Below are positions 21,464 to 30,240 of a stretch of 42,450 nucleotides of DNA, one piece after another; positions within the stretch are counted from its first letter, which is position 1; each line of letters starts with the position of its first letter. The DNA comes from an uncultured Ruminococcus sp. GTDB lineage: Bacteria > Bacillota > Clostridia > Oscillospirales > Acutalibacteraceae. Made by a program: the position numbers and the translations under genes. The DNA lies in contig CAKSNZ010000015.1 in NCBI GenBank assembly GCA_934476515.1, positions 1 through 42,450 on the forward strand, given 5' to 3'. The notes below the pieces were generated by a model. The model was given only the letters and a program-made list of their open reading frames with translations. It did no database searches and was not told the origin of the DNA.

Positions 21464-23829
21464 TAAATAGCCTCCTCACAGTCAAGACAACCACAATCAG
21501 TTGTTAGTGTGTGCTTTACTCTGTCTTCAACTTCAGCTCTCTTAGCATTGTTGAAACGGTCAACGGTACCTACAAGATAACCGGTAATTCTTCTGATTCT
21601 TTCAAAGCCCTTACCTGATTCTCCTTCTTTTCTGCCACACTTAGGACAAACATCACCGATAATACCTGTGTGACCACATACAGGGTCTCTGTCAACAGGG
21701 TGGTTAATAGAACCGTAGCCAATGCCTTGTTCCTTCATATATCTGATAACTGATTCAAAAGCATCTAGGTTTTCTGTTGGGTCACCGTCAAGTTCAATAT
21801 AACTGATGTGACCACCGTTAGTTAGGTTGTGATAAGGAGCTTCAATTCTAATCTTATCAAATGCTGAAATATTGTAATAAACAGGTACATGGAAAGAGTT
21901 AGTGTAGTAATCTCTGTCTGTAACACCCGGGATAATACCGAACTTTTCTTTATCAATACGAACAAATCTACCTGATAGACCTTCTGCAGGAGTAGCAATA
22001 ACTGAGAAGTTTAGGTGATATTTTTCTGTAGCTTCGTTCATCTTCTTACGAATGTAACCAACAATTTCAAGACCAAGTCTTTGGCTTTCTTCACTTTCAC
22101 CGTGGTGCTTACCTGTAAGAGCCTTTAGACATTCAGCAAGACCAATGAAACCACAAGTTAGTGTACCATGCTTTAGAACTTCTCTAACTTCATCATTAGG
22201 GTTTAGCTTGTCTGAGTCTAGCCAGATACCTTGTCCCATTAGGAATGGGTAGTTAAGAACCTTTTTCTGACATTGAATTTCAAATCTTTCAAGTAGCTGG
22301 TCAGTAACTAGGTCAACCATTCTGTCTAGTTGTTCAAAGAAGAAGTCAATGTTCTTGTTAGCAAGAATTGCAAGTCTAGGTAGGTTGATAGAAGTAAATG
22401 ATAGGTTACCTCTGCCATATGTAATTTCTCTTGTTGGGTCGTAAACATTGCTCATAACTCTTGTACGGCAACCCATATATGCAATTTCTGTTTCAGGATG
22501 ACCAGGCTTATAGTAAGGTAGGTTAAATGGAGCATCAATAAAGCTAAAGTTAGGGAATAGACGCTTAGCAGAAACCTTCATAGCTAACTTGAATAAATCA
22601 TAGTTAGGGTCACCCGGATTATAGTTAACACCTTCCTTAACCTTGAAAATGTGGATAGGGAAGATAGGAGTTTCGTTGTTACCAAGACCTGCATCTTCAG
22701 CAAGAAGGATGTTCTTAATAACAAGTCTGCCTTCAGGAGTTGTGTCAGTACCATAGTTTAGTGATGAGAATGGAATCTGAGCACCTGCTCTTGAATGCAT
22801 TGTGTTTAGGTTGTGGATAAGTGCTTCCATTGCCTGATATGTTGAACGGTCAATTTCCTTTTCAGCATGCTTCTTAGCAAATCTCTGAATTCTACCACCC
22901 ATTTGTTCACCATACATTTCTACAAGAATTGGAAGTTCAGCCTTAGCATATTCTTCACCTGCCTGTAGAGAAGGTTGGTCACCACTGATTTCTTTTGCCT
23001 TTTCAATAATTTCACTTGCAGTAGCAACTGTTTCGTCAATGTCATCAACTTCTGCAAGTAGTTCAATAGCTCTTGCTAGGTTCTGACGATATAGCTTAAC
23101 ATAAGTTTTCTTAACACCCGGAGCCATACCGTAATCAAAGTTAGGTACTGACTGACCACCGTGCTGGTCGTTTTGGTTGCTCTGAATAGCAATACAAGCA
23201 AGTGCTGAGTAAGAAGCAATATCATTAGGTTCTCTTAGATAACCGTGACCTGTAGAGAAACCACCCTTAAATAGCTTTACAAGGTCAATCTGACAACAAG
23301 TAGTTGTTAGTGTTAAGAAGTCAAGGTCATGAATATGAATGTCACCATCCTCGTGAGCCTTAGCGTGTTTAGGGTTAAGAATGTACATTTTGTAGAACTG
23401 CTTAGCACCTTCACTACCATACTTAAGCATAGTGCCCATTGCAGTATCACCGTCAATGTTAGCATTTTCTCTCTTAACATCATTATCTTTAGCTGATTTA
23501 AAAGTTAGGTCCTCATAAATCTTCATTAGCTTTGTGTTCATTTCTCTATGTCTTGTTCTTTCAGCTCTGTAAAGAATGAACTCCTTAGCTGTTCTTGCAT
23601 GACCGTTTTCAATCATCATCTTTTCAACAGTATCCTGTACATGTTCAACTGTTGGTGCAGGAATTTTCTCAACATTTTCAATATAGTCGCATACCTTGTT
23701 GGCTAAATCCTCAGCTTCTTCATAGTTTGAGCCACCAATTGCCTGTGCTGCCTTAAAAATCGCATTAGTTATTTTTTCAATTTCAAATGGTTCTTTTCTA
23801 CCATCTCTCTTGGTGATTTCAGTAATCAT
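21463..23829 (-). CDS. nrdD: Anaerobic (class III) ribonucleoside-triphosphate reductase
   Basis: This 788-residue protein begins with an ATP-cone (ITKRDGRKEPFEIEKITNAI, residues 3-95) that allosterically senses ATP/dATP. The catalytic barrel contains TTTCCQIDLVKLF and HSRAGAQIPFSSLNYGTDTT. The C-terminus has the zinc site (CGHTGIIGDVCPKCGR, about 715-730) and the glycyl-radical loop RRITGYLVGTVDRFNNAK (Gly near 746). It reduces ribonucleoside triphosphates to deoxyribonucleotides with formate as reductant and dies in oxygen, fitting a strict anaerobe. GGAGG lies 7 bases before the ATG. A consensus promoter with an NrdR box lies about 100 bases upstream. Confidence 0.98.
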   Translation of the reverse strand: MITEITKRDGRKEPFEIEKITNAIFKAAQAIGGSNYEEAEDLANKVCDYIENVEKIPAPTVEHVQDTVEKMMIENGHARTAKEFILYRAERTRHREMNTKLMKIYEDLTFKSAKDNDVKRENANIDGDTAMGTMLKYGSEGAKQFYKMYILNPKHAKAHEDGDIHIHDLDFLTLTTTCCQIDLVKLFKGGFSTGHGYLREPNDIASYSALACIAIQSNQNDQHGGQSVPNFDYGMAPGVKKTYVKLYRQNLARAIELLAEVDDIDETVATASEIIEKAKEISGDQPSLQAGEEYAKAELPILVEMYGEQMGGRIQRFAKKHAEKEIDRSTYQAMEALIHNLNTMHSRAGAQIPFSSLNYGTDTTPEGRLVIKNILLAEDAGLGNNETPIFPIHIFKVKEGVNYNPGDPNYDLFKLAMKVSAKRLFPNFSFIDAPFNLPYYKPGHPETEIAYMGCRTRVMSNVYDPTREITYGRGNLSFTSINLPRLAILANKNIDFFFEQLDRMVDLVTDQLLERFEIQCQKKVLNYPFLMGQGIWLDSDKLNPNDEVREVLKHGTLTCGFIGLAECLKALTGKHHGESEESQRLGLEIVGYIRKKMNEATEKYHLNFSVIATPAEGLSGRFVRIDKEKFGIIPGVTDRDYYTNSFHVPVYYNISAFDKIRIEAPYHNLTNGGHISYIELDGDPTENLDAFESVIRYMKEQGIGYGSINHPVDRDPVCGHTGIIGDVCPKCGRKEGESGKGFERIRRITGYLVGTVDRFNNAKRAEVEDRVKHTLTTDCGCLDCEEAI

Positions 23830-23933
23830 TTCGTTCCTCCCATGTAAAATATCATATATTGTAAAACAAAATCATCAAATTACCTTATGTAAATTAAAAA
23901 TAAATAAAATGTTTGTTTTTTTCGTGCCTTATT

Positions 23934-23962
23934 AGTATATGCCATATATTGTGTTAAGTCAA
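23934..23962 (-). promoter_or_regulatory. nrdD promoter containing an NrdR box
   Basis: On the minus strand TTGACT (23957-23962) and TATACT (23934-23939) are spaced 17 bp, a near-consensus sigma-A promoter. The 16-mer 23939-23954 matches the NrdR-box consensus ACACWATATATWGTGT at about 13 of 16 positions and fills the spacer, so NrdR binding would block RNA polymerase. The transcript would have a leader of about 98 bases. Confidence 0.75.
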
Positions 23963-24028
23963 CCGTTATTATTACCAATTTAACGAATAAATTTTATGTA
24001 ATTTTATAAATCCTAGATTTTATGGGAT

Positions 24029-24075
24029 TTACAATAGATTGTGTTACAAAATTGTAAACACACAATATATAGTAT
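24029..24075. promoter_or_regulatory. Tandem NrdR boxes, 31 bp apart
   Basis: Boxes 24029-24044 (TTACAATAGATTGTGT) and 24060-24075 (ACACAATATATAGTAT) start 31 bases apart, the distance known for paired NrdR boxes (three helical turns). The second matches the consensus at 15 of 16 positions counting W. They lie in the middle of the nrdD-polA divergent region, roughly 70-115 bases upstream of the nrdD -35 box. Confidence 0.7.
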
Positions 24076-24161
24076 AGGCGTAGTAAAATGTTCAATAGTT
24101 AAAGTATAATATTCTTATTAGGAAATAAACATCTTACCTTTGTGGCAATATATAACATATA

Positions 24162-24177
24162 CCACAATATATAGTTT
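24162..24177. promoter_or_regulatory. NrdR box upstream of polA promoter
   Basis: CCACAATATATAGTTT matches the NrdR consensus at 14 of 16 positions and lies 21 bases before the polA -35. A weaker half-match (core CAATATATA, 24146-24154) lies 19 bases to its left. Confidence 0.55.
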
Positions 24178-24197
24178 CACAAAAACTTTAATCATTC

Positions 24198-24226
24198 TTG
24201 AAACATTTGTGTTTCTATATTATAAT
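24198..24226 (+). promoter_or_regulatory. polA promoter
   Basis: TTGAAA (24198-24203) and TATAAT (24221-24226) are spaced 17 bp. The expected transcript start near 24233 leaves a leader of about 24 bases containing GAAAGGAAG before ATG 24257. Confidence 0.75.
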
Positions 24227-24256
24227 GTAAGTTAGAACTTTTGAAAGGAAGTATAT

Positions 24257-26797
24257 ATGAAACTTTTAGTTGTTGACGGAAATTCAATTCTAAACAGAGC
24301 TTTCTATGGAATAAGATTATTGACTACAAAAGATGGTCAGTTTACTAATGCAATATATGGCTTTTTAACAATGCTACTTAAAATACAGGAAGATGTTACC
24401 CCTGATGCTGTGGCTATTGCTTTTGACTTAAAAGCACCAACCTTTAGACACAAAGCATATGATGGGTACAAATCTAACAGAAAAGGTATGCCTGAAGAAC
24501 TACATCAGCAGTTGCAACCTTTAAAGGACTTATTAACTTTACTTGGCTATACTATTATAACTAAGGAGGGTTATGAGGCTGATGATATTCTGGGTACACT
24601 TTCTCATACTTGTAAGGTTAATGGTGATGAATGTGTACTTGCTACAGGGGATAGAGATTCACTTCAACTTATTAATGATAAGGTAACAGTAAGACTTGCA
24701 TCCACTAAAGGTGGCAAGGCTAATGCTATACTTTATGATGAAAAGAAGATTATGGATGACTATGGTGTAACACCAAGACAGCTTATTGAGATTAAAGCTA
24801 TTCAAGGTGATTCATCAGACTGTATTCCCGGTGTTCCGGGTATTGGACCTAAGGGTGCAGGTGACTTAATCCAAAGATTTAATAACCTTGACTATATATA
24901 TGAAAACCTAGATACTATTGATATTAAAGATGGTATGAGGAAGAAACTTCGTGAAAACAAAGATAGTGCCTATATGTCACGAATGTTAGGTGAAATCAAG
25001 CTTGATATTCCTATTGATACTGATATTAATCATTATCTTGTAAATTGTACTCAGCCGGATGAGGCATCAAGAATGATGGCAAAACTAGAACTTTTTTCCT
25101 TAATAGATAAGTTTAAGCTAAAAGAAGTTGAGTCAGCAGAGGAAACTCCTAAAGAAAAGAAAAAATATTCTTTAAATGAAAAAAATACCATTGATTTATT
25201 AGGTAAAGAATTGTATATTTATAGTAATAGCAAAAGTAAAGGTGATATTGACTATCTATATATAATAGAAGAAAATGAAATCATCAAAACTACTGATGTT
25301 GATACTGTACTAAAAAGTGAAAACAAAAAGTATGTTTATTCTTCAAAAGAATTATTTGCTTATGCTGATAAAACCGGTTTTGAAATCAAGAACCTTGTTT
25401 TTGATGTAACTTTAGCATCATATTTGTTGAATCCTAATTCAAGTTCATATGATATTGATAAGTTAAACGGTGAATATGAAGTTGAAACTTATGATGGTGA
25501 AGATGAATTCCTATGTAATATTGCACCAATGATTGATTTGTGTAATATTCTTGAAAAGAAAATAGAACAGTGTAATCAAAAAAAGTTGCTTAATGAAATT
25601 GAAATTCCACTTTCAAATGTACTAGCCAAAATGGAGAACCTAGGTTTTGCAGTTGACAAACAAGGAATTGAAGATTTTGGCAAAATGTTGAAAGAAAATA
25701 TTGAAAATCTTAAGTCAGAGATATATAATTCTGTAGGGAGAGAATTTAATATTAATTCTCCTAAGCAACTTGGTGTAGCATTATTTGAAGATTTAGCTTT
25801 GCCTTGTAAGAAAAAGACTAAGTCAGGTTATTCTACAAGTGCTGATGTATTGGAAAGTCTAAAGAATCAGCATCCTGTAGTCAGTATGGTGCTACAGTAC
25901 AGAACATTAAGTAAGCTAAATTCTACTTATTGTGAGGGACTGTTAAAGGTTATCGGTGATGACGGCAGAATTCACTCATCATTTAATCAGACAGAAACCA
26001 GAACCGGTAGAATTAGCTCAACAGAACCTAACCTACAGAACATTCCTGTAAGAACCGAACTTGGTAGAGAAATGAGAAAGTTCTTTACTGCAAGAGAAGG
26101 TTGGGTACTTGTTGATGCCGACTATAGCCAAATTGAACTTAGAGTATTAGCCGATATTTCCGGTGACAAGAATATGATTGATGCTTTTAAGAATAATCAA
26201 GATATTCACGCAATTACTGCAAGTCAGGTTTTCAATATGCCACTTGACTTTGTTACCGGTGAAATGAGAAGTAGGGCAAAGGCAGTTAACTTCGGTATTG
26301 TTTACGGTATCGGTGCTTATTCTTTGGCTAAGGATATTGGTGTAACCAATAAAGAGGCTAAGAATTATATTGAGTCCTACCTAAAGCATTACAGTGGTAT
26401 TGATAAGTATATGCACGATGTTGTAGAAAAGGCAAAAGATACAGGTTATGTTGAAACTGTATTTGGCAGAAGAAGATATTTGCCTGAACTTTCTGCAAGT
26501 AACGGAATGACAAGAGCTTTTGGCGAAAGAGTAGCAAGAAATGCTCCAATCCAAGGTACAGCAGCAGATATTATCAAAATTGCAATGATTAAGGTTGATA
26601 AGCGTTTAACGGAAGAAAACCTTGAGGCAAGACTTGTATTACAAGTACACGATGAACTAATTGTTGAGTGTCCAAGTCATGAGTCAATGAGAGTTGCAAT
26701 GATTCTTCAAGAAGAAATGGAAAAGGCAGTGTCACTTTCTGTGCCACTTGTTGCTGACTCAGCAGTAGGCAAGACTTGGTATGATGCCAAAGGTTAA
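24257..26797 (+). CDS. polA: DNA polymerase I
   Basis: This 846-residue protein has an N-terminal 5'-3' nuclease domain (residues about 1-290: LLVVDGNSILNRAFYGI, EADDILGTLS, CIPGVPGIGPKGAGDLI). A degenerate 3'-5' exonuclease-like domain (about 310-460) lacks the metal-binding acidic motifs, as usual in Firmicutes, so there is probably no proofreading. The polymerase domain (about 460-846) carries motif A DADYSQIELRVLA near 620, motif B RAKAVNFGIVYG near 674 (phenylalanine at the dideoxy-discriminating position) and motif C LQVHDELIVEC near 796. It fills gaps and removes Okazaki RNA primers. AAAGGAAG precedes the ATG. It diverges from nrdDG across a region with NrdR boxes. Confidence 0.98.
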   Translation: MKLLVVDGNSILNRAFYGIRLLTTKDGQFTNAIYGFLTMLLKIQEDVTPDAVAIAFDLKAPTFRHKAYDGYKSNRKGMPEELHQQLQPLKDLLTLLGYTIITKEGYEADDILGTLSHTCKVNGDECVLATGDRDSLQLINDKVTVRLASTKGGKANAILYDEKKIMDDYGVTPRQLIEIKAIQGDSSDCIPGVPGIGPKGAGDLIQRFNNLDYIYENLDTIDIKDGMRKKLRENKDSAYMSRMLGEIKLDIPIDTDINHYLVNCTQPDEASRMMAKLELFSLIDKFKLKEVESAEETPKEKKKYSLNEKNTIDLLGKELYIYSNSKSKGDIDYLYIIEENEIIKTTDVDTVLKSENKKYVYSSKELFAYADKTGFEIKNLVFDVTLASYLLNPNSSSYDIDKLNGEYEVETYDGEDEFLCNIAPMIDLCNILEKKIEQCNQKKLLNEIEIPLSNVLAKMENLGFAVDKQGIEDFGKMLKENIENLKSEIYNSVGREFNINSPKQLGVALFEDLALPCKKKTKSGYSTSADVLESLKNQHPVVSMVLQYRTLSKLNSTYCEGLLKVIGDDGRIHSSFNQTETRTGRISSTEPNLQNIPVRTELGREMRKFFTAREGWVLVDADYSQIELRVLADISGDKNMIDAFKNNQDIHAITASQVFNMPLDFVTGEMRSRAKAVNFGIVYGIGAYSLAKDIGVTNKEAKNYIESYLKHYSGIDKYMHDVVEKAKDTGYVETVFGRRRYLPELSASNGMTRAFGERVARNAPIQGTAADIIKIAMIKVDKRLTEENLEARLVLQVHDELIVECPSHESMRVAMILQEEMEKAVSLSVPLVADSAVGKTWYDAKG

Positions 26798-26866
26798 TGA
26801 TATAGTTATTAAATAGTTTAGATATTATAGAGAATAGAGAAAAGTTTTTAAGCAGGAGGATATTTT

Positions 26867-28816
26867 ATGAACTGCGTTAAATGTGGTAAGAAAATAAACG
26901 GTAGTGAAATGTTTTGTAAAGTGTGTGGCACTAACAACAAGGTTACTACCGATATAGTTAATAGTGCCATTGATGGCAACAAGGAGTCTTTATCATTCCT
27001 TTATAAACTAACATATAAGGATATGTACAAGACAGTTAAGTTTGCAGGTTGTCCTAAGGATAGCATTAATGAAGTAATGAAAGACAGCTATGTTCTGGGC
27101 TTTAGCAACCTATCTGGACTTAGCCATCCCGATAGATTTTCTTCTTGGATTGACAAGATTGCAATTTACCGTACAATCAACCAGCTAAAGGATACTGTTG
27201 TAGATTCTTTCCCTGTGTCAGACGGTGAAGATGAAGAAGTTGAGTTTATTCCTGAAATGCTAAAGGAATTGCCTAACAAACTTGTAGGTGAGAAAAAGGC
27301 TAAGGAATATATCGACAAAATCCTAGGTGCTTTATCTGTTGAACAGAGAATGACAATTGTTATTTTCTACTACAACAAGCTAAGTATTAAGGAAATTTCT
27401 CATGGTACAGGCTGTTCAGAAAACACAGTTAAGGATAGACTTAACACAGGTAAAATGGCAGTTGAAAAGCAAGTAGAAGCATTACAGAAAAAGGGTACAA
27501 ATACTTATGGTCTTGCACCTATTTCTTACTTACTTCTATTATTTGAAAGTTTCAACAACATTAAGGGTGAATTTGATGATAAGTCACTTCTTAATTCTAT
27601 ATTAGAAAATAGCACTGCTACAGAAGAAGATAATGTACCGGTTGTTAATTCTAAGAAAGAAGAACCAAAGGATGAACCTAAGGAAGAACCAAAGGAAAAA
27701 TCCGATGAAGCAGTAGCACCTATTGATGTAAAGGACATTAGTTCTTTAGCACCTGTAGATGTTGATGATGAACCTACCGAAGAAGAAAATAAAGAAGATA
27801 CAGATACTAAAGAAAACATTGAAGATGTAAAGGTAGAAGAATTATCCGATAAAGAAGATAATTCTACTGAAGAAAATAAATCTGAAAATGTAGAGGCAAC
27901 TAAGGTTATTCCTACAGAAGAAATTAAGGAATCAACACTTACTCTTGATGTACCACTTGATACTTATGAACTTGGTGCTGGTACTGATAGTGATAATCTT
28001 GATGTTGAAAGCAACTATGATGTACCATCTCATGCTATGGATATTGATGATGATGACTTTGAAAAGAAAGGCAAAAGCCTTGGTTTCAAAATCGGTATCG
28101 GTGTTGTAGTATTTATTGTTGTTATTGCTTTAACAGTAGCAGGTTACTTGTTCTATGATTACAATTATAGCGATGACCCAATTATTAAGCATGAAACAAC
28201 TACTCAGAGTACTACAGTTAATACATCTACAACTGCACCATCTTCAACAGTACCAACAACAGTTGACCCTGATAAGGCAAAGCTAACTAATGCTGAAACA
28301 GTAAAGATGATTAGCTTATTGCTTCCAACTGATAGCCACCATACACCTAACTTTGTATCAGCATCAGCAAGTGATTTAATTGATATGTGTATCAATTCAG
28401 CTACTAACTCAGCAAATGATGAAAACGCAAAGAGCCTTGTGGGTGACTTTAAGAAAGACAGCAACGGTTTCTATATTAAGAAAGATGATGTTGTTACAGC
28501 AGTAAAGAGTGTATTTGGTAAAGATGTAAGCAACAGTAAATATGATGGTGCTTACAAGCTAAAGGATAATAAGTTCTATACTGATAATCCGGCATCAGGT
28601 GATGCTTATAACCATAGTTATAAGATTGAAAAGATTATCACAGATGACGGTAATGCACTAAATGTTTACTATACTTATTATGACAATACTGCAAAGAAAC
28701 TAAGATACAATCATGCCGGTGTTGTAAGAAATAACGGTGATACTGATTATCCATTCATTCTATATGGTAGTGAAGAACTAACAAAGAGTGAATATAAGGA
28801 TGCAATCGGTAAGTAA
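26867..28816 (+). CDS. Zinc-ribbon / ECF-sigma-like / membrane-spanning fusion protein
   Basis: This 649-residue protein has an unusual order of parts. Residues 1-22: zinc ribbon (MNCVKCGKKINGSEMFCKVC). Residues about 28-110: sigma region-2-like helices (IDGNKESLSFLYKLTYKDMY, FSSWIDKIAIYRTINQLKD). Residues about 150-205: sigma region-4 HTH (LSVEQRMTIVIFYYNKLSIK then EISHGTGCSENTVKDRLNTG). Residues about 250-400: acidic, repeat-rich linker (EEPKDEPKEEPKE). Residues about 406-430: one membrane helix (GIGVVVFIVVIALTVAGYLF). The rest, about 435-649, is a Thr-rich stalk and an outer domain. This implies a sigma-70/ECF-type factor tethered to the membrane with an external sensor. GGAGG precedes ATG 26867, 69 bases after polA. 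The parts are clear; the function is inference. Confidence 0.8.
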   Translation: MNCVKCGKKINGSEMFCKVCGTNNKVTTDIVNSAIDGNKESLSFLYKLTYKDMYKTVKFAGCPKDSINEVMKDSYVLGFSNLSGLSHPDRFSSWIDKIAIYRTINQLKDTVVDSFPVSDGEDEEVEFIPEMLKELPNKLVGEKKAKEYIDKILGALSVEQRMTIVIFYYNKLSIKEISHGTGCSENTVKDRLNTGKMAVEKQVEALQKKGTNTYGLAPISYLLLLFESFNNIKGEFDDKSLLNSILENSTATEEDNVPVVNSKKEEPKDEPKEEPKEKSDEAVAPIDVKDISSLAPVDVDDEPTEEENKEDTDTKENIEDVKVEELSDKEDNSTEENKSENVEATKVIPTEEIKESTLTLDVPLDTYELGAGTDSDNLDVESNYDVPSHAMDIDDDDFEKKGKSLGFKIGIGVVVFIVVIALTVAGYLFYDYNYSDDPIIKHETTTQSTTVNTSTTAPSSTVPTTVDPDKAKLTNAETVKMISLLLPTDSHHTPNFVSASASDLIDMCINSATNSANDENAKSLVGDFKKDSNGFYIKKDDVVTAVKSVFGKDVSNSKYDGAYKLKDNKFYTDNPASGDAYNHSYKIEKIITDDGNALNVYYTYYDNTAKKLRYNHAGVVRNNGDTDYPFILYGSEELTKSEYKDAIGK

Positions 28817-28833
28817 AAATATTGCAAAGAAAT

Positions 28834-28858
28834 AGGGTGGACAATTTGTCCACCCTTT
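28834..28858 (+). terminator. Terminator of the sigma-like gene
   Basis: AGGGTGGACA (28834-28843) pairs perfectly with TGTCCACCCT (28847-28856) around an ATT loop, followed by TTTTA. The stem could also end the minus-strand gene at 28880 in part. Confidence 0.85.
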
Positions 28859-28879
28859 TACTTTATAAATTTTAAACTA

Positions 28880-29494
28880 TTAGATAAAGTGTGTATAAAT
28901 TCTTTCTTCATACTTTGGAAGTCCAAATTCCTTTTTGCCAAGTTCAATGCTTTTCATAAGAAATGTCATATTCTGAGCAAGAACCCTCATAGTCTGTTTA
29001 CCCTCATGGTCAAGGTCTGCTTGACCTTTTTCTCTGCCATGAATACTGTTCCAGTATTGACTTGGTGCAACAGGCATATTTGAAATTGTAAAGTACTTGT
29101 TCAGTTCATCAAATGTAGCTGAACAACCACCTCGTCTAGCACATACAACACTAGCACCTACCTTCATACTTTTATCAAAGTGAGTGCTATAGAATAGTCT
29201 GTCTAAAAATGCAATTAGTGTTGCATTAGCTGATGCATAATAAACAGGACTTGCAATAACAAGACCGTCTGCCTTTTCAAACATAGGTGCAATTTTGTTT
29301 ACTTCATCATCAAAGATACACTTGCCTTTTTCGTAACAATAACCACAAGCAGTACAACCTCTAATATCCATATTGCCAATTTGTACTGTGTTAACTTCAA
29401 TATGGTTTTTCTTAAAAACAGTTTCCATTTCATTAAGTGCAATAGAGGTGTTGCCGTTAACTCTGGGACTGCCATTAATCATTAAAACTTGCAT
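28880..29494 (-). CDS. Iron-sulfur flavoprotein (NADPH-dependent FMN reductase family)
   Basis: This 204-residue protein opens with the flavodoxin-like phosphate loop (MINGSPRVNGNTSIALN) and has the compact cysteine motif CTACGYCYEKGKC at residues 47-59 (C-x2-C-x2-C-x5-C), which binds a 4Fe-4S cluster in the Isf family. DGLVIASPVYYASANATLIA is the FMN-binding block. Isf proteins pass electrons from ferredoxin or reduced carriers to oxygen, peroxide or other acceptors in anaerobes, and may protect against oxidative stress. It lies 21 bases after the nitroreductase stop, and both genes are on the minus strand with AAGGAG sites, forming a small redox operon. Confidence 0.88.
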   Translation of the reverse strand: MQVLMINGSPRVNGNTSIALNEMETVFKKNHIEVNTVQIGNMDIRGCTACGYCYEKGKCIFDDEVNKIAPMFEKADGLVIASPVYYASANATLIAFLDRLFYSTHFDKSMKVGASVVCARRGGCSATFDELNKYFTISNMPVAPSQYWNSIHGREKGQADLDHEGKQTMRVLAQNMTFLMKSIELGKKEFGLPKYEERIYTHFI

Positions 29495-29515
29495 ACTATT
29501 CTCCTTGAATGAAAA

Positions 29516-30040
29516 TTAGTCTATATAATAAACATAGTCATCTTTTCTCTTAGTAGGTGTAGGTTCTTCACAATCTGCATAACCTAATACACAATGACCG
29601 ATACCCTCATAGTCACCACTAATGCCAAGTGACTTTAACAGTTCCTTGCCTTCTTCACTTTCAAATTCTTCCTTTGCTCTGTGAATCCAACATGAACCAA
29701 TACCTAAGTCATGTGCAGCTAACATAAGGTTCTCCATAACCAAAGTACCATCATAGATATAAGTAGGTTTTTCCTTATTAGCAAGTACAATTAAGCATAC
29801 AGGTGCATTGTAGAATGGGTCAAAGTTTTCATCCTTACCCATAATAATGCTATTCATTTTGGATAGCTTATCTCTAACTTCCTTGTTAGTAACTGCAATA
29901 ATAATAGGGGACTGAGCACCTCTGCCGGTAGGTGCATATGTTCCGGCTTCAATAATTTTATCCAAAATATCCTTTGGAATCATATCTGACTTAAACTTTC
30001 TGATACTTCTTCTTGATTTTATAGCTTGTAATGTTTCCAT
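29516..30040 (-). CDS. Nitroreductase-family flavoenzyme
   Basis: This 174-residue protein starts METLQAIKSRRSIRKFKSDM, the arginine-rich FMN-binding N-terminus of nitroreductases, with IIEAGTYAPTGRGAQSPIII and the C-terminal HDLGIGSCWIHRAKEEF and IGHCVLGYADCEEP blocks. It is an NAD(P)H-dependent FMN oxidoreductase acting on quinones, nitro compounds or similar substrates; the natural substrate is not readable. AAGGAGG precedes the ATG at 30040. It is first in the two-gene operon with the iron-sulfur flavoprotein and diverges from the alcohol dehydrogenase gene at 30241. Confidence 0.9.
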   Translation of the reverse strand: METLQAIKSRRSIRKFKSDMIPKDILDKIIEAGTYAPTGRGAQSPIIIAVTNKEVRDKLSKMNSIIMGKDENFDPFYNAPVCLIVLANKEKPTYIYDGTLVMENLMLAAHDLGIGSCWIHRAKEEFESEEGKELLKSLGISGDYEGIGHCVLGYADCEEPTPTKRKDDYVYYID

Positions 30041-30160
30041 TATAAATACCTCCTTAGTTTCTATTATTATTTTATCATTTTACATTACTAGTTACAAGGT
30101 GCTTATAAGTGCTTTTCACATAATTTTCAGGCTTGAAATGAAAAATTTTGTAAAAAACTA

Positions 30161-30189
30161 GTGACAAATGCAAAATAAAGGTGTACAAT
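30161..30189 (+). promoter_or_regulatory. Promoter of the iron alcohol dehydrogenase gene
   Basis: GTGACA (30161-30166) and TACAAT (30184-30189) are spaced 17 bp; the leader to ATG 30241 is about 45 bases and contains AAGGAG. Confidence 0.6.
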
Positions 30190-30240
30190 ATAGACAATAA
30201 ATATTTTGATACGATATATTTTTTATAAGGAGTGTTTAAT

